The notes under the pieces are model-generated. The model had not been told where the DNA came from. It saw only the letters and a list, made by a program, of their open reading frames with translations, and did no database searches. A DNA stretch of 64,000 nt, taken from positions 744,001 to 808,000 of the forward strand of contig NZ_CP006880.1 of NCBI RefSeq assembly GCF_000816845.1, written 5' to 3'. Shown piece by piece: positions 19,373-28,680 of this stretch (the stretch's first letter is position 1; each line of letters begins with the position of its first letter). The translations under genes were made by a program, and so were the position numbers. The stretch comes from Rhizobium gallicum bv. gallicum R602sp. GTDB taxonomy: Bacteria > Pseudomonadota > Alphaproteobacteria > Rhizobiales > Rhizobiaceae.

Positions 19373-19576
19373 TTGAACGAGATCCACATCACCAAGCGAG
19401 AGAGGGAAATCCTGACGCTCATGTGCGACGGAAAGAGCGCGCAGGAGATTGCGATCATCCTCGGGTGCTCGGTGCATACCGTGCGAACGCATATCGAAGC
19501 GCTGAAGGATACATTTGCAGTCTACAAGGATACAGCTCTGGTGGCCGCGGCGCTACGGACAGGCGTGATTGAATGA
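19373..19576 (+). CDS. solo LuxR-type HTH protein, 67 residues
   Basis: Only the C-terminal LuxR/FixJ DNA-binding domain is present: ITKREREILTLMCDGKSAQE (start helix) then the recognition helix in CSVHTVRTHIEALKDTF. There is no receiver or autoinducer domain. It starts with TTG at 19373 after an AGAGGAAGA ribosome binding site; no longer in-frame version is visible upstream. Its stop overlaps the first codons of the ROK regulator by 8 bp, so they are probably co-translated. It may be a genuine minimal regulator (GerE-like size) or the remnant of a larger one. Its target is unknown. Confidence 0.75.
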   Translation: MNEIHITKREREILTLMCDGKSAQEIAIILGCSVHTVRTHIEALKDTFAVYKDTALVAAALRTGVIE

Positions 19577-20849
19577 TGAAAGTGTCACGCCGGTTCTGGA
19601 ACGTGCACAGGCAAATGGCCAGCGCGCTGGGGCGGTTCGGCCGCTTCGGCTGCCGTTTGAGGGCGGCGCCATTCCTTCAGGTTTGCTCGTGGACGCATTT
19701 TCTCATTTTGATGCAGGCGAAGACCCGCTATTGCATTGTCGATCGTATCGGGAATGGCTTGATTTGAAAACAGGACGGCGGCTTTCGGTATCTGGCGCAT
19801 CAAGGGGGCGGGATCGCAACGATGATCGTCCAGGCATCAGCCCAGTCGACATTGCAGATCACAATTCCCGCACGGCCATGGGGCTCCTGCGCCGCTTTGG
19901 GCCGCTCACCCGCCAGGAGCTTTCCAGGCATCTTGGGCTCACGGAGCCGGCTATAACAGGGATTATGCGCCGCCTAGCCGATGCTGGTCTGGTCAGCGGG
20001 AAAAAGCGTCCTACAACTGCGCACTACACGGCGCTCGAGTTCTCGTTGCGAGCCGACGCCGCATATTCCTTGGGAATCCGCCTCGGTGCGCATGGCGGTG
20101 AAGCTGTCGTCATGGATCTTGCCGGTAGGATCCTTCAACAGCGCGCCTTCACAAAACCCGAAGAAATCAAGGAGGCTGTTTTACACATCCGGCATGCCGC
20201 TGGCCTCTCTGGCAGACTGCTGGGATGCGGTATCGCTCTCTCGGCCGGGGCTCTCGATCGGAAAGTAATTGAGGATAGCCTTGAATTGGACGTTGGCCCG
20301 CTCTTTTTTCTGGATGATACCGAGGCGGCGGTCAATGCCGAGCGTATGTTGGGCATAGGCGACCGCGAAGGCGGTCTGGTGATCGTCATCGTCGACGAAA
20401 CTGTGCGCGCCGGGCTTTTGATCGGCGGCCGGCCGTTTCGGGGTGTTCACGGATTGGCGGGCCAGATCGGCGACATGCGCTCGGGTGTTGATGGCGCGAG
20501 CCTGAACGAAGTCGCGACGTTGGCTTCGCTCAAAGAGTACCTGGCAGCCCACCCGGGCGAAACGGATGGCTGGGTGGCGATTGCTGCGCGCCATCTTCAT
20601 GAGGCGGTCCTGGCGATTTCAGGATTTATCGCTCCGGGCGCCATCCTCATCGGTGGTGCTCTGCCCGACGATGTTTTCGAGGCAATCATTGCGCGCCTGT
20701 CGCGCGAACGGGACGACAAAATTCGCGATCTCGTGATCGCGCCTTGGATACCCTGCGTGCGGCGTGCGTCCTTTCCGTGGGCAGGGGTCGCCGTCGGCGC
20801 GGCATTACGGCCGTTTTCCGACACACTTTTGCCCGCTGAACGTCCATGA
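19569..20849 (+). CDS. ROK-family transcriptional regulator
   Basis: 426 residues from a TTG start that overlaps the LuxR-type gene. An MarR/NagC-like winged helix lies at about residues 100-150 (FGPLTRQELSRHLGLTEPAI). The ROK sugar-kinase-like fold follows to the end, with GGALP near the C terminus. The first about 95 residues have no recognised domain; an internal in-frame start (Met at 19878) would remove the start of the HTH helix, so the long form is preferred but the exact start is uncertain. The Cys-rich zinc motif of classical ROK proteins (CxCGxxGC) is absent. Its target operon is not evident; the nearest sugar genes are the mannosidase set to the right. Confidence 0.75.
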   Translation: MNDESVTPVLERAQANGQRAGAVRPLRLPFEGGAIPSGLLVDAFSHFDAGEDPLLHCRSYREWLDLKTGRRLSVSGASRGRDRNDDRPGISPVDIADHNSRTAMGLLRRFGPLTRQELSRHLGLTEPAITGIMRRLADAGLVSGKKRPTTAHYTALEFSLRADAAYSLGIRLGAHGGEAVVMDLAGRILQQRAFTKPEEIKEAVLHIRHAAGLSGRLLGCGIALSAGALDRKVIEDSLELDVGPLFFLDDTEAAVNAERMLGIGDREGGLVIVIVDETVRAGLLIGGRPFRGVHGLAGQIGDMRSGVDGASLNEVATLASLKEYLAAHPGETDGWVAIAARHLHEAVLAISGFIAPGAILIGGALPDDVFEAIIARLSRERDDKIRDLVIAPWIPCVRRASFPWAGVAVGAALRPFSDTLLPAERP

Positions 20850-20884
20850 TCTTTCGGGCGTGGCTTAACGCGCCCTGCCAACCG

Positions 20885-22207
20885 TCACGCAACCGTGACC
20901 GGGTCCTGGGACTGTCGGCTGCTGATTGGATTTCGAAACCGCTGACCCGGTTCGGCGGATGGCAACCCCAAACGATGGGCAAGCGGGATTGCGGCAGCAC
21001 CGAGAGCCGCGGCATCTTCCGAGCCGGCCGCCCGGTGAACGGACGGCGCTCGTGCGCCAAGCCGAGTAATCTCCTCGTGGACGTAGACAAGCAGTTCATC
21101 AATGAGACGGACAGGAAAGCGGCCACCGATGAGAACGCCTTCCGGATCAACGATCATGCCGATATCGACAATTGCTTGGGCAAGCTTGATGCTGATCTTT
21201 CGCAGCCACCTGCTGACGCGGCCGCGACCCGCGTTGTCGAGGTTGAGAAGATCTCCCGGGGTTTTCGCTTTGATGCCGTTGCGCTCAAGATAGTCAAACA
21301 GGATAAACAGCGAGAACATTTCGCCCAGCGGCTGGGTGCTTCCCGCAAACGGGCCATCATCAAAGACGACCGGCAGCCAACCAATTTCTCCGCCGATTCC
21401 GCTGGCGCCCTTATGACGGACCCCATCAATGACGAGGCTGCCGCCGAGACAGGCATTGGCGAGGATGTAGAAGAAACTGCCGATTTCCGTGCCGAGACCA
21501 TACTCGATTTCACCGAGTGCAGCAGCGTTGGCGTCATTGTCGATGAACACCGGATGATCGGAAATTGCCTCCAGCGCGCCGCGCACGTCATAGCCAACCC
21601 ATTGCCGGTATTCTGATGGAAAGCCGACGACTTTAACCTCTCCGAGCCAGTCAGGAATAGCAAGGCCAATTCCCGCCAGACGAGCTTCTTCGATGACCCT
21701 GCGGCGTCGGAAAGAGGACAGCGCGTCTGCCATCAAGCCCGCGAAGTCGTCCGGTAGCAGAAAGCGCCTTTCGTGATGGATGCGTCCGCGCACTGTGCCG
21801 GCTGCATCCACAGCGACGATCGTCAGGTGATCGCGATCAATATTCGCGCCGACCGAAAACACCCCTTCGGGATCGATCTCCAGCTCGATGGCAGGTTGTC
21901 CGCGCAGGCCGTGCCTGCGGCGCGCCTCCATAACGAGACCTTCGTCGAGCAATCGATCCACGATGCGGGTGACGGCTTGTTTCGTCAGCCGCGATTGGTG
22001 GGCAAGCTCCGTGCGCGAGATCGGGGCGCCGCGATGAATTGCGGCGAGAATCATGGCCCGATTGGCCGCCGCAGCCTGCTCCGTATTCGAGCCCGACAGT
22101 ATCAATCCGGTATCCCTTCGCCGTGACCTAATCTCAACGCAAACTAGGCGATTATAGTGGATGCGAAAAGCACCCCAAGAGCGCTGTTGCATCGAGGCGT
22201 ATCGCAT
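20885..22207 (-). CDS. ROK-family transcriptional regulator of the mannosidase operon
   Basis: 440 residues. The N-terminal winged helix is at about 45-105 (PISRTELAHQSRLTKQAVTR), then the ROK domain with FIDNDANAAALGE and GIGGEIGW motifs. As in the convergent neighbour, the zinc CxCGxxGC motif is missing. The ATG at 22207 overlaps the stop of the alpha-mannosidase gene as TGATG with AGGACT just upstream, so the regulator is translated with the catabolic operon and probably represses it until a mannoside-derived sugar binds. A start about 30 residues further in is possible because homologues usually begin closer to the HTH. It is convergent with the other ROK gene, 35 bp apart. Confidence 0.82.
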   Translation of the reverse strand: MRYASMQQRSWGAFRIHYNRLVCVEIRSRRRDTGLILSGSNTEQAAAANRAMILAAIHRGAPISRTELAHQSRLTKQAVTRIVDRLLDEGLVMEARRRHGLRGQPAIELEIDPEGVFSVGANIDRDHLTIVAVDAAGTVRGRIHHERRFLLPDDFAGLMADALSSFRRRRVIEEARLAGIGLAIPDWLGEVKVVGFPSEYRQWVGYDVRGALEAISDHPVFIDNDANAAALGEIEYGLGTEIGSFFYILANACLGGSLVIDGVRHKGASGIGGEIGWLPVVFDDGPFAGSTQPLGEMFSLFILFDYLERNGIKAKTPGDLLNLDNAGRGRVSRWLRKISIKLAQAIVDIGMIVDPEGVLIGGRFPVRLIDELLVYVHEEITRLGARAPSVHRAAGSEDAAALGAAAIPLAHRLGLPSAEPGQRFRNPISSRQSQDPVTVA

Positions 22208-25200
22208 CAAGTCCTGGCTATTCGCCAGCTCTTGACCTCAAAGGGGCGCAAACCGGCAATCGGCACCTCCATCGGCTCTTCGAGGATACTGACGACGCCC
22301 ATGTTCTGCCACCGCGGCGGAAGGCGTAACTCAAAGTTCCCGCGCCGCCCGGCAGGCTCGTACACGCGCACGATGAGGCCATCGCCGTCCTCCGAGGGCT
22401 TGACGGCGGAAAGTGCCGCATCAATCCCGACGGCGGCAAGCGGCTGCCATCTGCCCGGTGCGCGATCTGTGGCGGCAACGGCCAACAGCGGTTGGTTTAG
22501 ATCTTCGGCCTCCTCCCTCACACCCCCTTCGTACCAAGTACCCTCATGTGGCATCAGTGAATAGGTAAAAGTCTGGATGCCTTCGTCGGCAAGCGGATCG
22601 GGATAGACTGGCGCGCGCAGGAGGGAGAGGCCCAGGACATTGCCGCGCACGCTGTGGCCATACTTTGCGTCATTGAGGATGGCAACGCCAAAACCAGGCT
22701 CCGAAAGATCGGCAAAGCGATGGGCAGGTGCTTCGAACATCGCAGCGTCCCAGGACGTGTTGGAATGGGTCGGACGTTCCACGACCCCGTAGGCGCATTC
22801 GCAGGTCGCCCTCGCGTGACGCACGGCAGCGCCCGTGAGCGTGCGAAGGAAGACACGTCGGTCATGCCAGTCAAGTTCTGTCTGTATGTCCAGCCGCCGC
22901 GCGTTGGCACCAAGCGACAGAACCTGCGTGATGCGCGAGTGGCGCCAGGTTCGAACGATCTTGATCGCCGCCCGATGCGGCCCGTTCTCAATCAGGTCAA
23001 GGCTGTCGAGATGAGTGATCTCTTCGCCACGAGCGGCGTAGTCTTCTTCGACATCCCAGGCGTCCCAATTGCGCGGCTTGTCGGCAGGATAGACGTAAAG
23101 GCGATTGCCGAAGCCCTCAAGCGCCTCGCGGCCTGTTGGCTTGTGCAAAATGCTGGCGATCGAGCCGTCGTTGGCAAGCCTCACTTTCAAGACAGCGTTT
23201 TCCAGATAGTCGCGCCCTGCCGAAAGGCCGGTCTTTGGCTGGAGTGCTTCGGTCGCCAGAACAGCAATCCCAAGCGGCGCGATCTTTCCCTCGGCCGAGA
23301 TTGTGCTGCCGTCTGATAGCGTCAAGCGGATGGGACGCTCAGACAGCGACGGATTGACCACCAGAACATTGTTGCCTTCTCCAACCGGCAGTTGCGCGGC
23401 TATCGATTTCATCGCCGCCATTTGAGTTGAGCGCGCCTCTGCCACGACTGCGTCGAGTTCGTTGGCGGCATCGACATAGACCTCGGCAATCGAGGAGCCG
23501 GGCAGGATGTCATGAAACTCGTTCTTTAAGACGACACGCCATGGTCGTTCCATTGATGCCGGCAGCTCGCCCCCCAGAAGATAAGCAAGGCCGGCCAGCG
23601 TCTCGGCGGTAACCAGACTGCGCTCTGCTTTTCGGTGCAGCCGCTTAACGGCGCTCTGACTGGTGAGCGTTGCGCGATGCAGTTCGAGATAGATTTCGCC
23701 CTGCCAGACTGTCAGGTCCTTCCTGGCTGCGGTGTCATGCGCATCCTTGAAGAAGTCGTGGACCCTTGTCCAGCGTGCTTGCGGCAAAGCCGGGAAAAAG
23801 CGCAGTTGCTCTTCCCGCATAATCATTTCCGGCGTCACGCCGCCGCCGCCATCGCCATAGCCCACGGCAAGCAGCGTGGCTTGGTGCTTGTCCTTCTGGC
23901 GGAAGTTCTTCCAGGTCGGAACGAAACAATCCGGGCGCACGAAGCCATTGTAGCCCTGCATCGGATTGTCGAATGTGTGGGCAAGGACCCTGCTGCCATC
24001 GAGCCCTTCCCACCAGAAGAGGTCGGCCGGGAATTGATTGGTTTCCGACCAGTTGACCTTGATCGTGAAGAAGCTGTTCATGCCGCCTTGACGCAGGAGC
24101 TGGGGCAGGGCGCCGGAAAAGCCGAAGCAATCGGGAAGCCAGCAGACGGTATGGCGAACCCCGAAGGTCTTTTCGAAATAGCGCTGGCCATAAAGGATCT
24201 GCCTGCTGAGGCTCTCGCCGGTCGGCATGTTGGTGTCGGGTTCGACCCACATGCCACCAAGCGTCTCCCATTGGCCTGCCTTTGCCCGTTCGATGATGCG
24301 CGCCAGCAAGCCTGGATCGTCTTCGGCAATCTGCGCATAGTAGTGGGCTGTGGACTGATTAAAGCGGAAATCGGACGATTGCTCCATGAGCGACAACGCC
24401 GTGTGGAATGTACGGCGCATCTTCCGCCGGGTTTCGCTGTAAGGCCAAAGCCATGCAAGATCGATATGCGCATGTCCGGTCAGTGCGATTGCGCCTTGCG
24501 GCGGAAAACGCTCGCGCAGTTGCTTGAGCTGTCCAACAAGTGTTTCGTAGGCTTCGAGCACACTGGCCCGCTGGCTCTGATTAAGACCTTCAGGTGAAAT
24601 CTCAACTGGCGGCAACTGCCAGATCTTCCGCTGGACCGGCGAGGACGCCGTACGCGCGACATAGGCGGCGGTGGCCGATGGCCAGTCGAGGCCGCGCATG
24701 GCGTGTTCGCCGACATCCAGGAGATGCGGAATGACCTCGTGGCCGTCGAGGATTTCGGCCGCCTCGGTGATCTGCCGCAAGAGCAGCCAGAGCCTGTCAA
24801 CGGCAGTGTCCAGCCAGATGACTGCACCATGTTCCAACCTCGGGTGCCGCACGGGTTCGCCAAAGGGCAGGCGCGCGACGGTTTCGGAAGAGATGCGGAT
24901 GCTGCGCGAAGGGACAAGGAATTCCCGGTGATAGGGATCAAGGCCGAGTCGTGTCTCATTGCCCGTCTCGTCGGCGATCGTGATCAGACTTTCGCCGCCA
25001 AGGTCAAGCACGAGCCGAGCGTCGTCAAGGGGCCAATGGCCGGGCAAGGTGATCGCGCCGGAAAAGCGCACTGTGCCGTTTTTGCGTGGCCATGAATCGC
25101 CGATTGCAATCGGCTCTCCTTCAAAGGTCCAGCCGTCTATCTCAATAGTTTCGCGTGAACGCCAGTATTCCAGCTCTGCGATACGGACGCGAATGCGGTC

Positions 25201-25227
25201 GAGGCGTTGGGTCAGAGTAAGCGTCAT
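22207..25227 (-). CDS. alpha-mannosidase, glycoside hydrolase family 38
   Basis: 1006 residues, full length for GH38 class II alpha-mannosidases. It hydrolyses terminal alpha-mannose from oligosaccharides with a zinc-dependent retaining mechanism. Zinc ligands are in GHAHIDLAWLWP (H254, D256). The nucleophile/zinc ligand is D366 in WLPDCFGFSG. The substrate-site motif GGMWVEPDTNMPTGES lies between. No signal peptide is visible, so the enzyme is cytoplasmic and acts on sugars imported by the adjacent ABC proteins. It is fourth in the minus-strand operon (binding protein, two permeases, mannosidase, ROK regulator). Likely substrates are plant or fungal mannosides; this is inference from family and context. 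Confidence 0.93.
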   Translation of the reverse strand: MTLTLTQRLDRIRVRIAELEYWRSRETIEIDGWTFEGEPIAIGDSWPRKNGTVRFSGAITLPGHWPLDDARLVLDLGGESLITIADETGNETRLGLDPYHREFLVPSRSIRISSETVARLPFGEPVRHPRLEHGAVIWLDTAVDRLWLLLRQITEAAEILDGHEVIPHLLDVGEHAMRGLDWPSATAAYVARTASSPVQRKIWQLPPVEISPEGLNQSQRASVLEAYETLVGQLKQLRERFPPQGAIALTGHAHIDLAWLWPYSETRRKMRRTFHTALSLMEQSSDFRFNQSTAHYYAQIAEDDPGLLARIIERAKAGQWETLGGMWVEPDTNMPTGESLSRQILYGQRYFEKTFGVRHTVCWLPDCFGFSGALPQLLRQGGMNSFFTIKVNWSETNQFPADLFWWEGLDGSRVLAHTFDNPMQGYNGFVRPDCFVPTWKNFRQKDKHQATLLAVGYGDGGGGVTPEMIMREEQLRFFPALPQARWTRVHDFFKDAHDTAARKDLTVWQGEIYLELHRATLTSQSAVKRLHRKAERSLVTAETLAGLAYLLGGELPASMERPWRVVLKNEFHDILPGSSIAEVYVDAANELDAVVAEARSTQMAAMKSIAAQLPVGEGNNVLVVNPSLSERPIRLTLSDGSTISAEGKIAPLGIAVLATEALQPKTGLSAGRDYLENAVLKVRLANDGSIASILHKPTGREALEGFGNRLYVYPADKPRNWDAWDVEEDYAARGEEITHLDSLDLIENGPHRAAIKIVRTWRHSRITQVLSLGANARRLDIQTELDWHDRRVFLRTLTGAAVRHARATCECAYGVVERPTHSNTSWDAAMFEAPAHRFADLSEPGFGVAILNDAKYGHSVRGNVLGLSLLRAPVYPDPLADEGIQTFTYSLMPHEGTWYEGGVREEAEDLNQPLLAVAATDRAPGRWQPLAAVGIDAALSAVKPSEDGDGLIVRVYEPAGRRGNFELRLPPRWQNMGVVSILEEPMEVPIAGLRPFEVKSWRIART

Positions 25228-25255
25228 GATGAGATCCTGAGATGTGAATGCAATG

Positions 25256-26098
25256 TCAGCCCTTGACGGCGCCCTCCGTCATGGCGCCGAGGATGAGCCG
25301 CTGGAGGGCGAGAAAGGCAATAATGGCTGGAACGACCGATACAAGGCAGGCCGCCGCGAGCAACTGGAGGGAGGAGTCGTTTTGTGTTCCGGCATACTGG
25401 AAAATCCCCACCCCAATGGGCATGAGAGATTCCTTGCTGATGAGAAGAAATGGGACGAGAAACTGCGACCAGCCGGCGATGACCGAGATGATGAAGGCTG
25501 AGGCGATGCCTGGTGCCGACAAGGGAAGGATGATGCGCCAAAAGACGCTAAAATGACCGCAGCCGTCAATGACGGCAGCTTCGTCGAGGCTTTTCGGAAT
25601 GCCGTCGATTGAGCCCTTCAATATCCATGTCACCATTGGTACCGCGAGGGCAATATAGACCATTGTTGCACCGAAATGGCTGTCGGTAAGGTGAAGTGCT
25701 GCCATGTAGCGGTAGAGCGGCACCATGATAACAAGCGGTGAAATCATCTGAAAGGCGAGCAGGATCATCATCCAGGCTCCCTTGCCGCGAAACGGAAATC
25801 GGGAGAAGGCATAAGCTGCAGGCAGCGCCACGATCAGGCAGCCGATTGCGCTGCACGAGGACAGGATCAACGCATTCCAAAGATATCCTGCGAACTTGTC
25901 GGAGGATAAGATGGCGCCGAAATTTTCCAAAGTTGGCGCTTTGGGGATGAGACGGCTCACGCCCAGAAAGATTTCCTTGCGCGTTCTGAGCGCAAGCGAC
26001 AGCAGCCAAAGCAACGGCCAGGCGAAGAATAGAAACGTTATGGCAAGGAACAGATAGCTTAGCGCATCGCCAATGCGATCTTGTCTGAGAGGCCTCAA
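25256..26098 (-). CDS. sugar ABC transporter permease, MalG type
   Basis: 280 residues, CUT1-family inner-membrane permease with about six hydrophobic segments and the EAA loop DEAAVIDGCGHFSVFWRIIL near residues 190-209. It starts with TTG at 26098, supported by an AAGGAGAA ribosome binding site and by the TTGA overlap with the stop of the preceding permease. With its partner it forms the channel for import of the presumed mannoside. No ATP-binding subunit is encoded in this operon, so it must share one made elsewhere. Confidence 0.88.
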   Translation of the reverse strand: MRPLRQDRIGDALSYLFLAITFLFFAWPLLWLLSLALRTRKEIFLGVSRLIPKAPTLENFGAILSSDKFAGYLWNALILSSCSAIGCLIVALPAAYAFSRFPFRGKGAWMMILLAFQMISPLVIMVPLYRYMAALHLTDSHFGATMVYIALAVPMVTWILKGSIDGIPKSLDEAAVIDGCGHFSVFWRIILPLSAPGIASAFIISVIAGWSQFLVPFLLISKESLMPIGVGIFQYAGTQNDSSLQLLAAACLVSVVPAIIAFLALQRLILGAMTEGAVKG

Positions 26099-27027
26099 GT
26101 CGGTTCTCCTTTTGGCAGAAAACGGGCATAGATGAGTGCAAGGCCAAGACTGATTGTAAGCATCAGGATCGACAAGACCGCGCCGGCTGCAAGGTCGTAA
26201 TTTCGGAACACGACGTTGAAGGTGTATAGCGAGAGAACCTCGGTCGCGCGGCCGGGGCCGCCGCCGGTGAGCGAAATGATTGCGTCAAACGTGTTCAGGG
26301 TTTGGATCGTGATGAGGATCATGTTGACGAGGATAGCGGTCCGCAGCTGAGGTAGAGTGATATAGATCAGCCGTTGCCACGGATTTGCGCCGTCGACTTC
26401 GGCAGCCTCGTAAAGAACAGGATCGATGGCCTTGCTCGCCGCATACATCACAACCATCGAGAACGCCGTGCCTCGCCAGACATTGGAAATTACGACCGAC
26501 CACATGACCATGTGCGGATCCGACAACCACTGCACAGCCGGAACGCCGATCAGGCGCAAGAGACTGTTCAATCCGCCAAACGGCGCTTCGTTGAAAAGCA
26601 TTTTCCAGATGATGCCGCCGGCAATGCCCGGAACAACCCAGGCGACAAGGGCTGTTGTTCGCACGATCGTCGAGCCGAAGAGCCGGCGCTTTTCGCTGTG
26701 CAAGACAATCAAGGCGATGAAAAGCCCGAAGAATTGCTGCACAACGACGCTCGACGCGGTGAAGACGAATGTCACCCACAGGATTTGCAAGAGCTCGGGC
26801 TTTGACAATGTGGTGACGATCGTCTGCAGCGTGTATTCTTCGTCCGTGCCAAGCAGCGAGACGTTGGTGAACGCAAAGCGAAAGACGTCAATCAAGGGGT
26901 AAAGATAAAAGGCGCCAAGGACAAGAATGAGCGGCATAAGCCAAGGCAGCGGGGAGGGACTATGGCGTCCGGCGGCTTTCCTGCCGATCCTTTGGGGGCC
27001 TGTGGCGGCAATGCTTGCATCCATCAT
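26095..27027 (-). CDS. sugar ABC transporter permease, MalF type
   Basis: 310 residues, CUT1-family permease. A first transmembrane segment at about 28-48 (LPWLMPLILVLGAFYLYPLI) is followed by a periplasmic loop and five more hydrophobic segments; the EAA loop (YEAAEVDGANPWQRLIYITL) is near residues 210-230. The ATG at 27027 is followed by a second ATG at 27024; either could be used. It lies 91 nt downstream of the binding-protein gene and overlaps the MalG-type permease by 4 bp. Confidence 0.88.
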   Translation of the reverse strand: MMDASIAATGPQRIGRKAAGRHSPSPLPWLMPLILVLGAFYLYPLIDVFRFAFTNVSLLGTDEEYTLQTIVTTLSKPELLQILWVTFVFTASSVVVQQFFGLFIALIVLHSEKRRLFGSTIVRTTALVAWVVPGIAGGIIWKMLFNEAPFGGLNSLLRLIGVPAVQWLSDPHMVMWSVVISNVWRGTAFSMVVMYAASKAIDPVLYEAAEVDGANPWQRLIYITLPQLRTAILVNMILITIQTLNTFDAIISLTGGGPGRATEVLSLYTFNVVFRNYDLAAGAVLSILMLTISLGLALIYARFLPKGEPT

Positions 27028-27118
27028 CGGTCCGATCCGGCCGTTTCATCGTTAGGCAGCGGTTGCACGGGCTTCCTGGCGGCACGAGGTCGTTCCGACC
27101 CGCGCCGCCAGGTGGTGT

Positions 27119-28420
27119 TCAACTGCGTTTGAAGGCGCTAAGCGAAGCGCCGAATGCCTCGTCCACGGCGGCCTCAGTCGGCTGGACGCCGGTCAGGACC
27201 TTGCCCATCATGATCTGAATCTGATTTGAGATTTCAGGATAGACGGGTGCGCCGGGCCTTGCCTGCCCGAACTTCAGCGCTGCCGCAAAGGTCTTGTTGG
27301 CGTCTGAGGAAAACACCTCGTATTTGTCATAGAGATCGGCGCGGGTCGGAAGCTGCTCCTGCAGCGCATTGGCAGGTCCCATATAGATATCGCGGGCAAG
27401 CTCTGCGCAGAGCTTCACCTTTTCATTGTCCTTGCTGAAAGCCGCCACCGTCCAGCCGCCGGTGCCCGTTGAGCGCTGGTCCGCTGCCGGGCCAGGAAGC
27501 GGTGAAAAAGCCCATTTGGCGAATTCATCGGCATCAAGCGCTGTTTTGAGCTGCGCGTATTGCCAGTTGCCACCGACGAATAGTGCGGTCGTGCCGGCTG
27601 CAGCCGCTGCATTGAAATCGTCATAGTTGCCGATTGTCGCCACGCGTTTCGGAGCGGCTCCGGACTCAACGAGATCGCGGTAATAGTTGACGGCTTTGAT
27701 GAACTTGTCGCGATTTTCACCCTCGCCAAAGATCGGCTTGCCATCGTCATCCACCAATTTGCCGCCTTGGGCCCAGAAATTGGCGAGCCAGTCGAATGTT
27801 GTTCCTTCATAGCGGCCGCCGTTGAACAGAACGCCTTCCATTCCCTGCTCGACCGAGGAAAGGGCCGCCTTCTTCAGGTCGTCCCAGGTCTGTGGCGCAT
27901 CAGGAACAATTTCCTTGTTGCGGTAAAGGACACGAAGGTCCGTCGACCACCACCATGCGTAGATGTTGCCGTTAGAGCCGGTTATGCCTTCACGGATAAA
28001 GGGGAAGAGCTGGTCGATTTCCTCTTTGGTGAAGTAAGGTGAGAAGGACTGCAAGACGCCGGCTTTCTTGAAGAGCGGCAACACGAAAGAATCGACGGCT
28101 GCACAATCGGGGGCCGATCCCGATTTGGCTTGCTCGAGCATGCGCGCTTGTTCCTGCCCGATATCCCCTGACATCATCTGCAACTCGATCTGCCAGTCGG
28201 AATGCTTGCCGATGAAGTCGTTGAACAGCTTGCTGTAGCCTTGGGCGTAAGCCGGCTCGTTGTTGCGTGGGCCATCCGTGGTCATCCGGAAAACCAGCTT
28301 GTTGGGTGCGTCGGACTTGCCGACGATGTCGCCCGTGATCGCCTCTTGTGCCGGGCTGTCATGCGGCGCGGCTAAGAAAGTGGTCGCCGCCAGTGCAAGA
28401 ATGAGTGCTGTATTCCTCAC
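27119..28420 (-). CDS. sugar-binding protein of the mannoside-type ABC importer
   Basis: 433 residues, CUT1 extracellular solute-binding protein (family 1). The signal peptide is about residues 1-24 (LILALAATTFLAAP, cleavage near SPAQ-E). The mature region has the usual two-lobe features, including QEQARMLEQAKSG and the Trp-rich NIYAWWWSTDLRVLYRN segment that often stacks on sugars. It starts with GTG at 28420 behind a GGAGGAG ribosome binding site. It is first in the operon, about 60 nt from the predicted transcription start. The ligand is inferred to be a mannose-containing oligosaccharide from the downstream GH38 enzyme. Confidence 0.88.
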   Translation of the reverse strand: MRNTALILALAATTFLAAPHDSPAQEAITGDIVGKSDAPNKLVFRMTTDGPRNNEPAYAQGYSKLFNDFIGKHSDWQIELQMMSGDIGQEQARMLEQAKSGSAPDCAAVDSFVLPLFKKAGVLQSFSPYFTKEEIDQLFPFIREGITGSNGNIYAWWWSTDLRVLYRNKEIVPDAPQTWDDLKKAALSSVEQGMEGVLFNGGRYEGTTFDWLANFWAQGGKLVDDDGKPIFGEGENRDKFIKAVNYYRDLVESGAAPKRVATIGNYDDFNAAAAAGTTALFVGGNWQYAQLKTALDADEFAKWAFSPLPGPAADQRSTGTGGWTVAAFSKDNEKVKLCAELARDIYMGPANALQEQLPTRADLYDKYEVFSSDANKTFAAALKFGQARPGAPVYPEISNQIQIMMGKVLTGVQPTEAAVDEAFGASLSAFKRS

Positions 28421-28487
28421 GAGTATCTCCTCCCGGGTCAGGATCCGATTTGAGCCGTTGCCTCCAACAACGCTCTGATCCGAGAAT

Positions 28488-28515
28488 AGATTAAGTCACA
28501 TTCATTTGGTGTCAA
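28488..28515 (-). promoter_or_regulatory. predicted sigma-70 promoter of the mannosidase operon
   Basis: On the minus strand TTGACA (complement of 28510-28515) and TAATCT (complement of 28488-28493) are 16 bp apart, placing the start about 60 nt before the binding-protein GTG. The -35 is perfect. It is the only good promoter I see in the 260-nt gap after the AraC gene. Confidence 0.6.
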
Positions 28516-28680
28516 GGTTCGACTGGACTGGAAATATTGATCAAAAAACTCGCGTCTGCCGGCTTCCCCGGACCGAAAAAAGGCTCTGGCTCCAGTGTCT
28601 TTGCGAGCAAGCAGGCAATTAGGGAAATTTCCCTGTGTGATTTCCGGCGGCGACGCGCTGAGACTTCAGCCGGGACCTGA

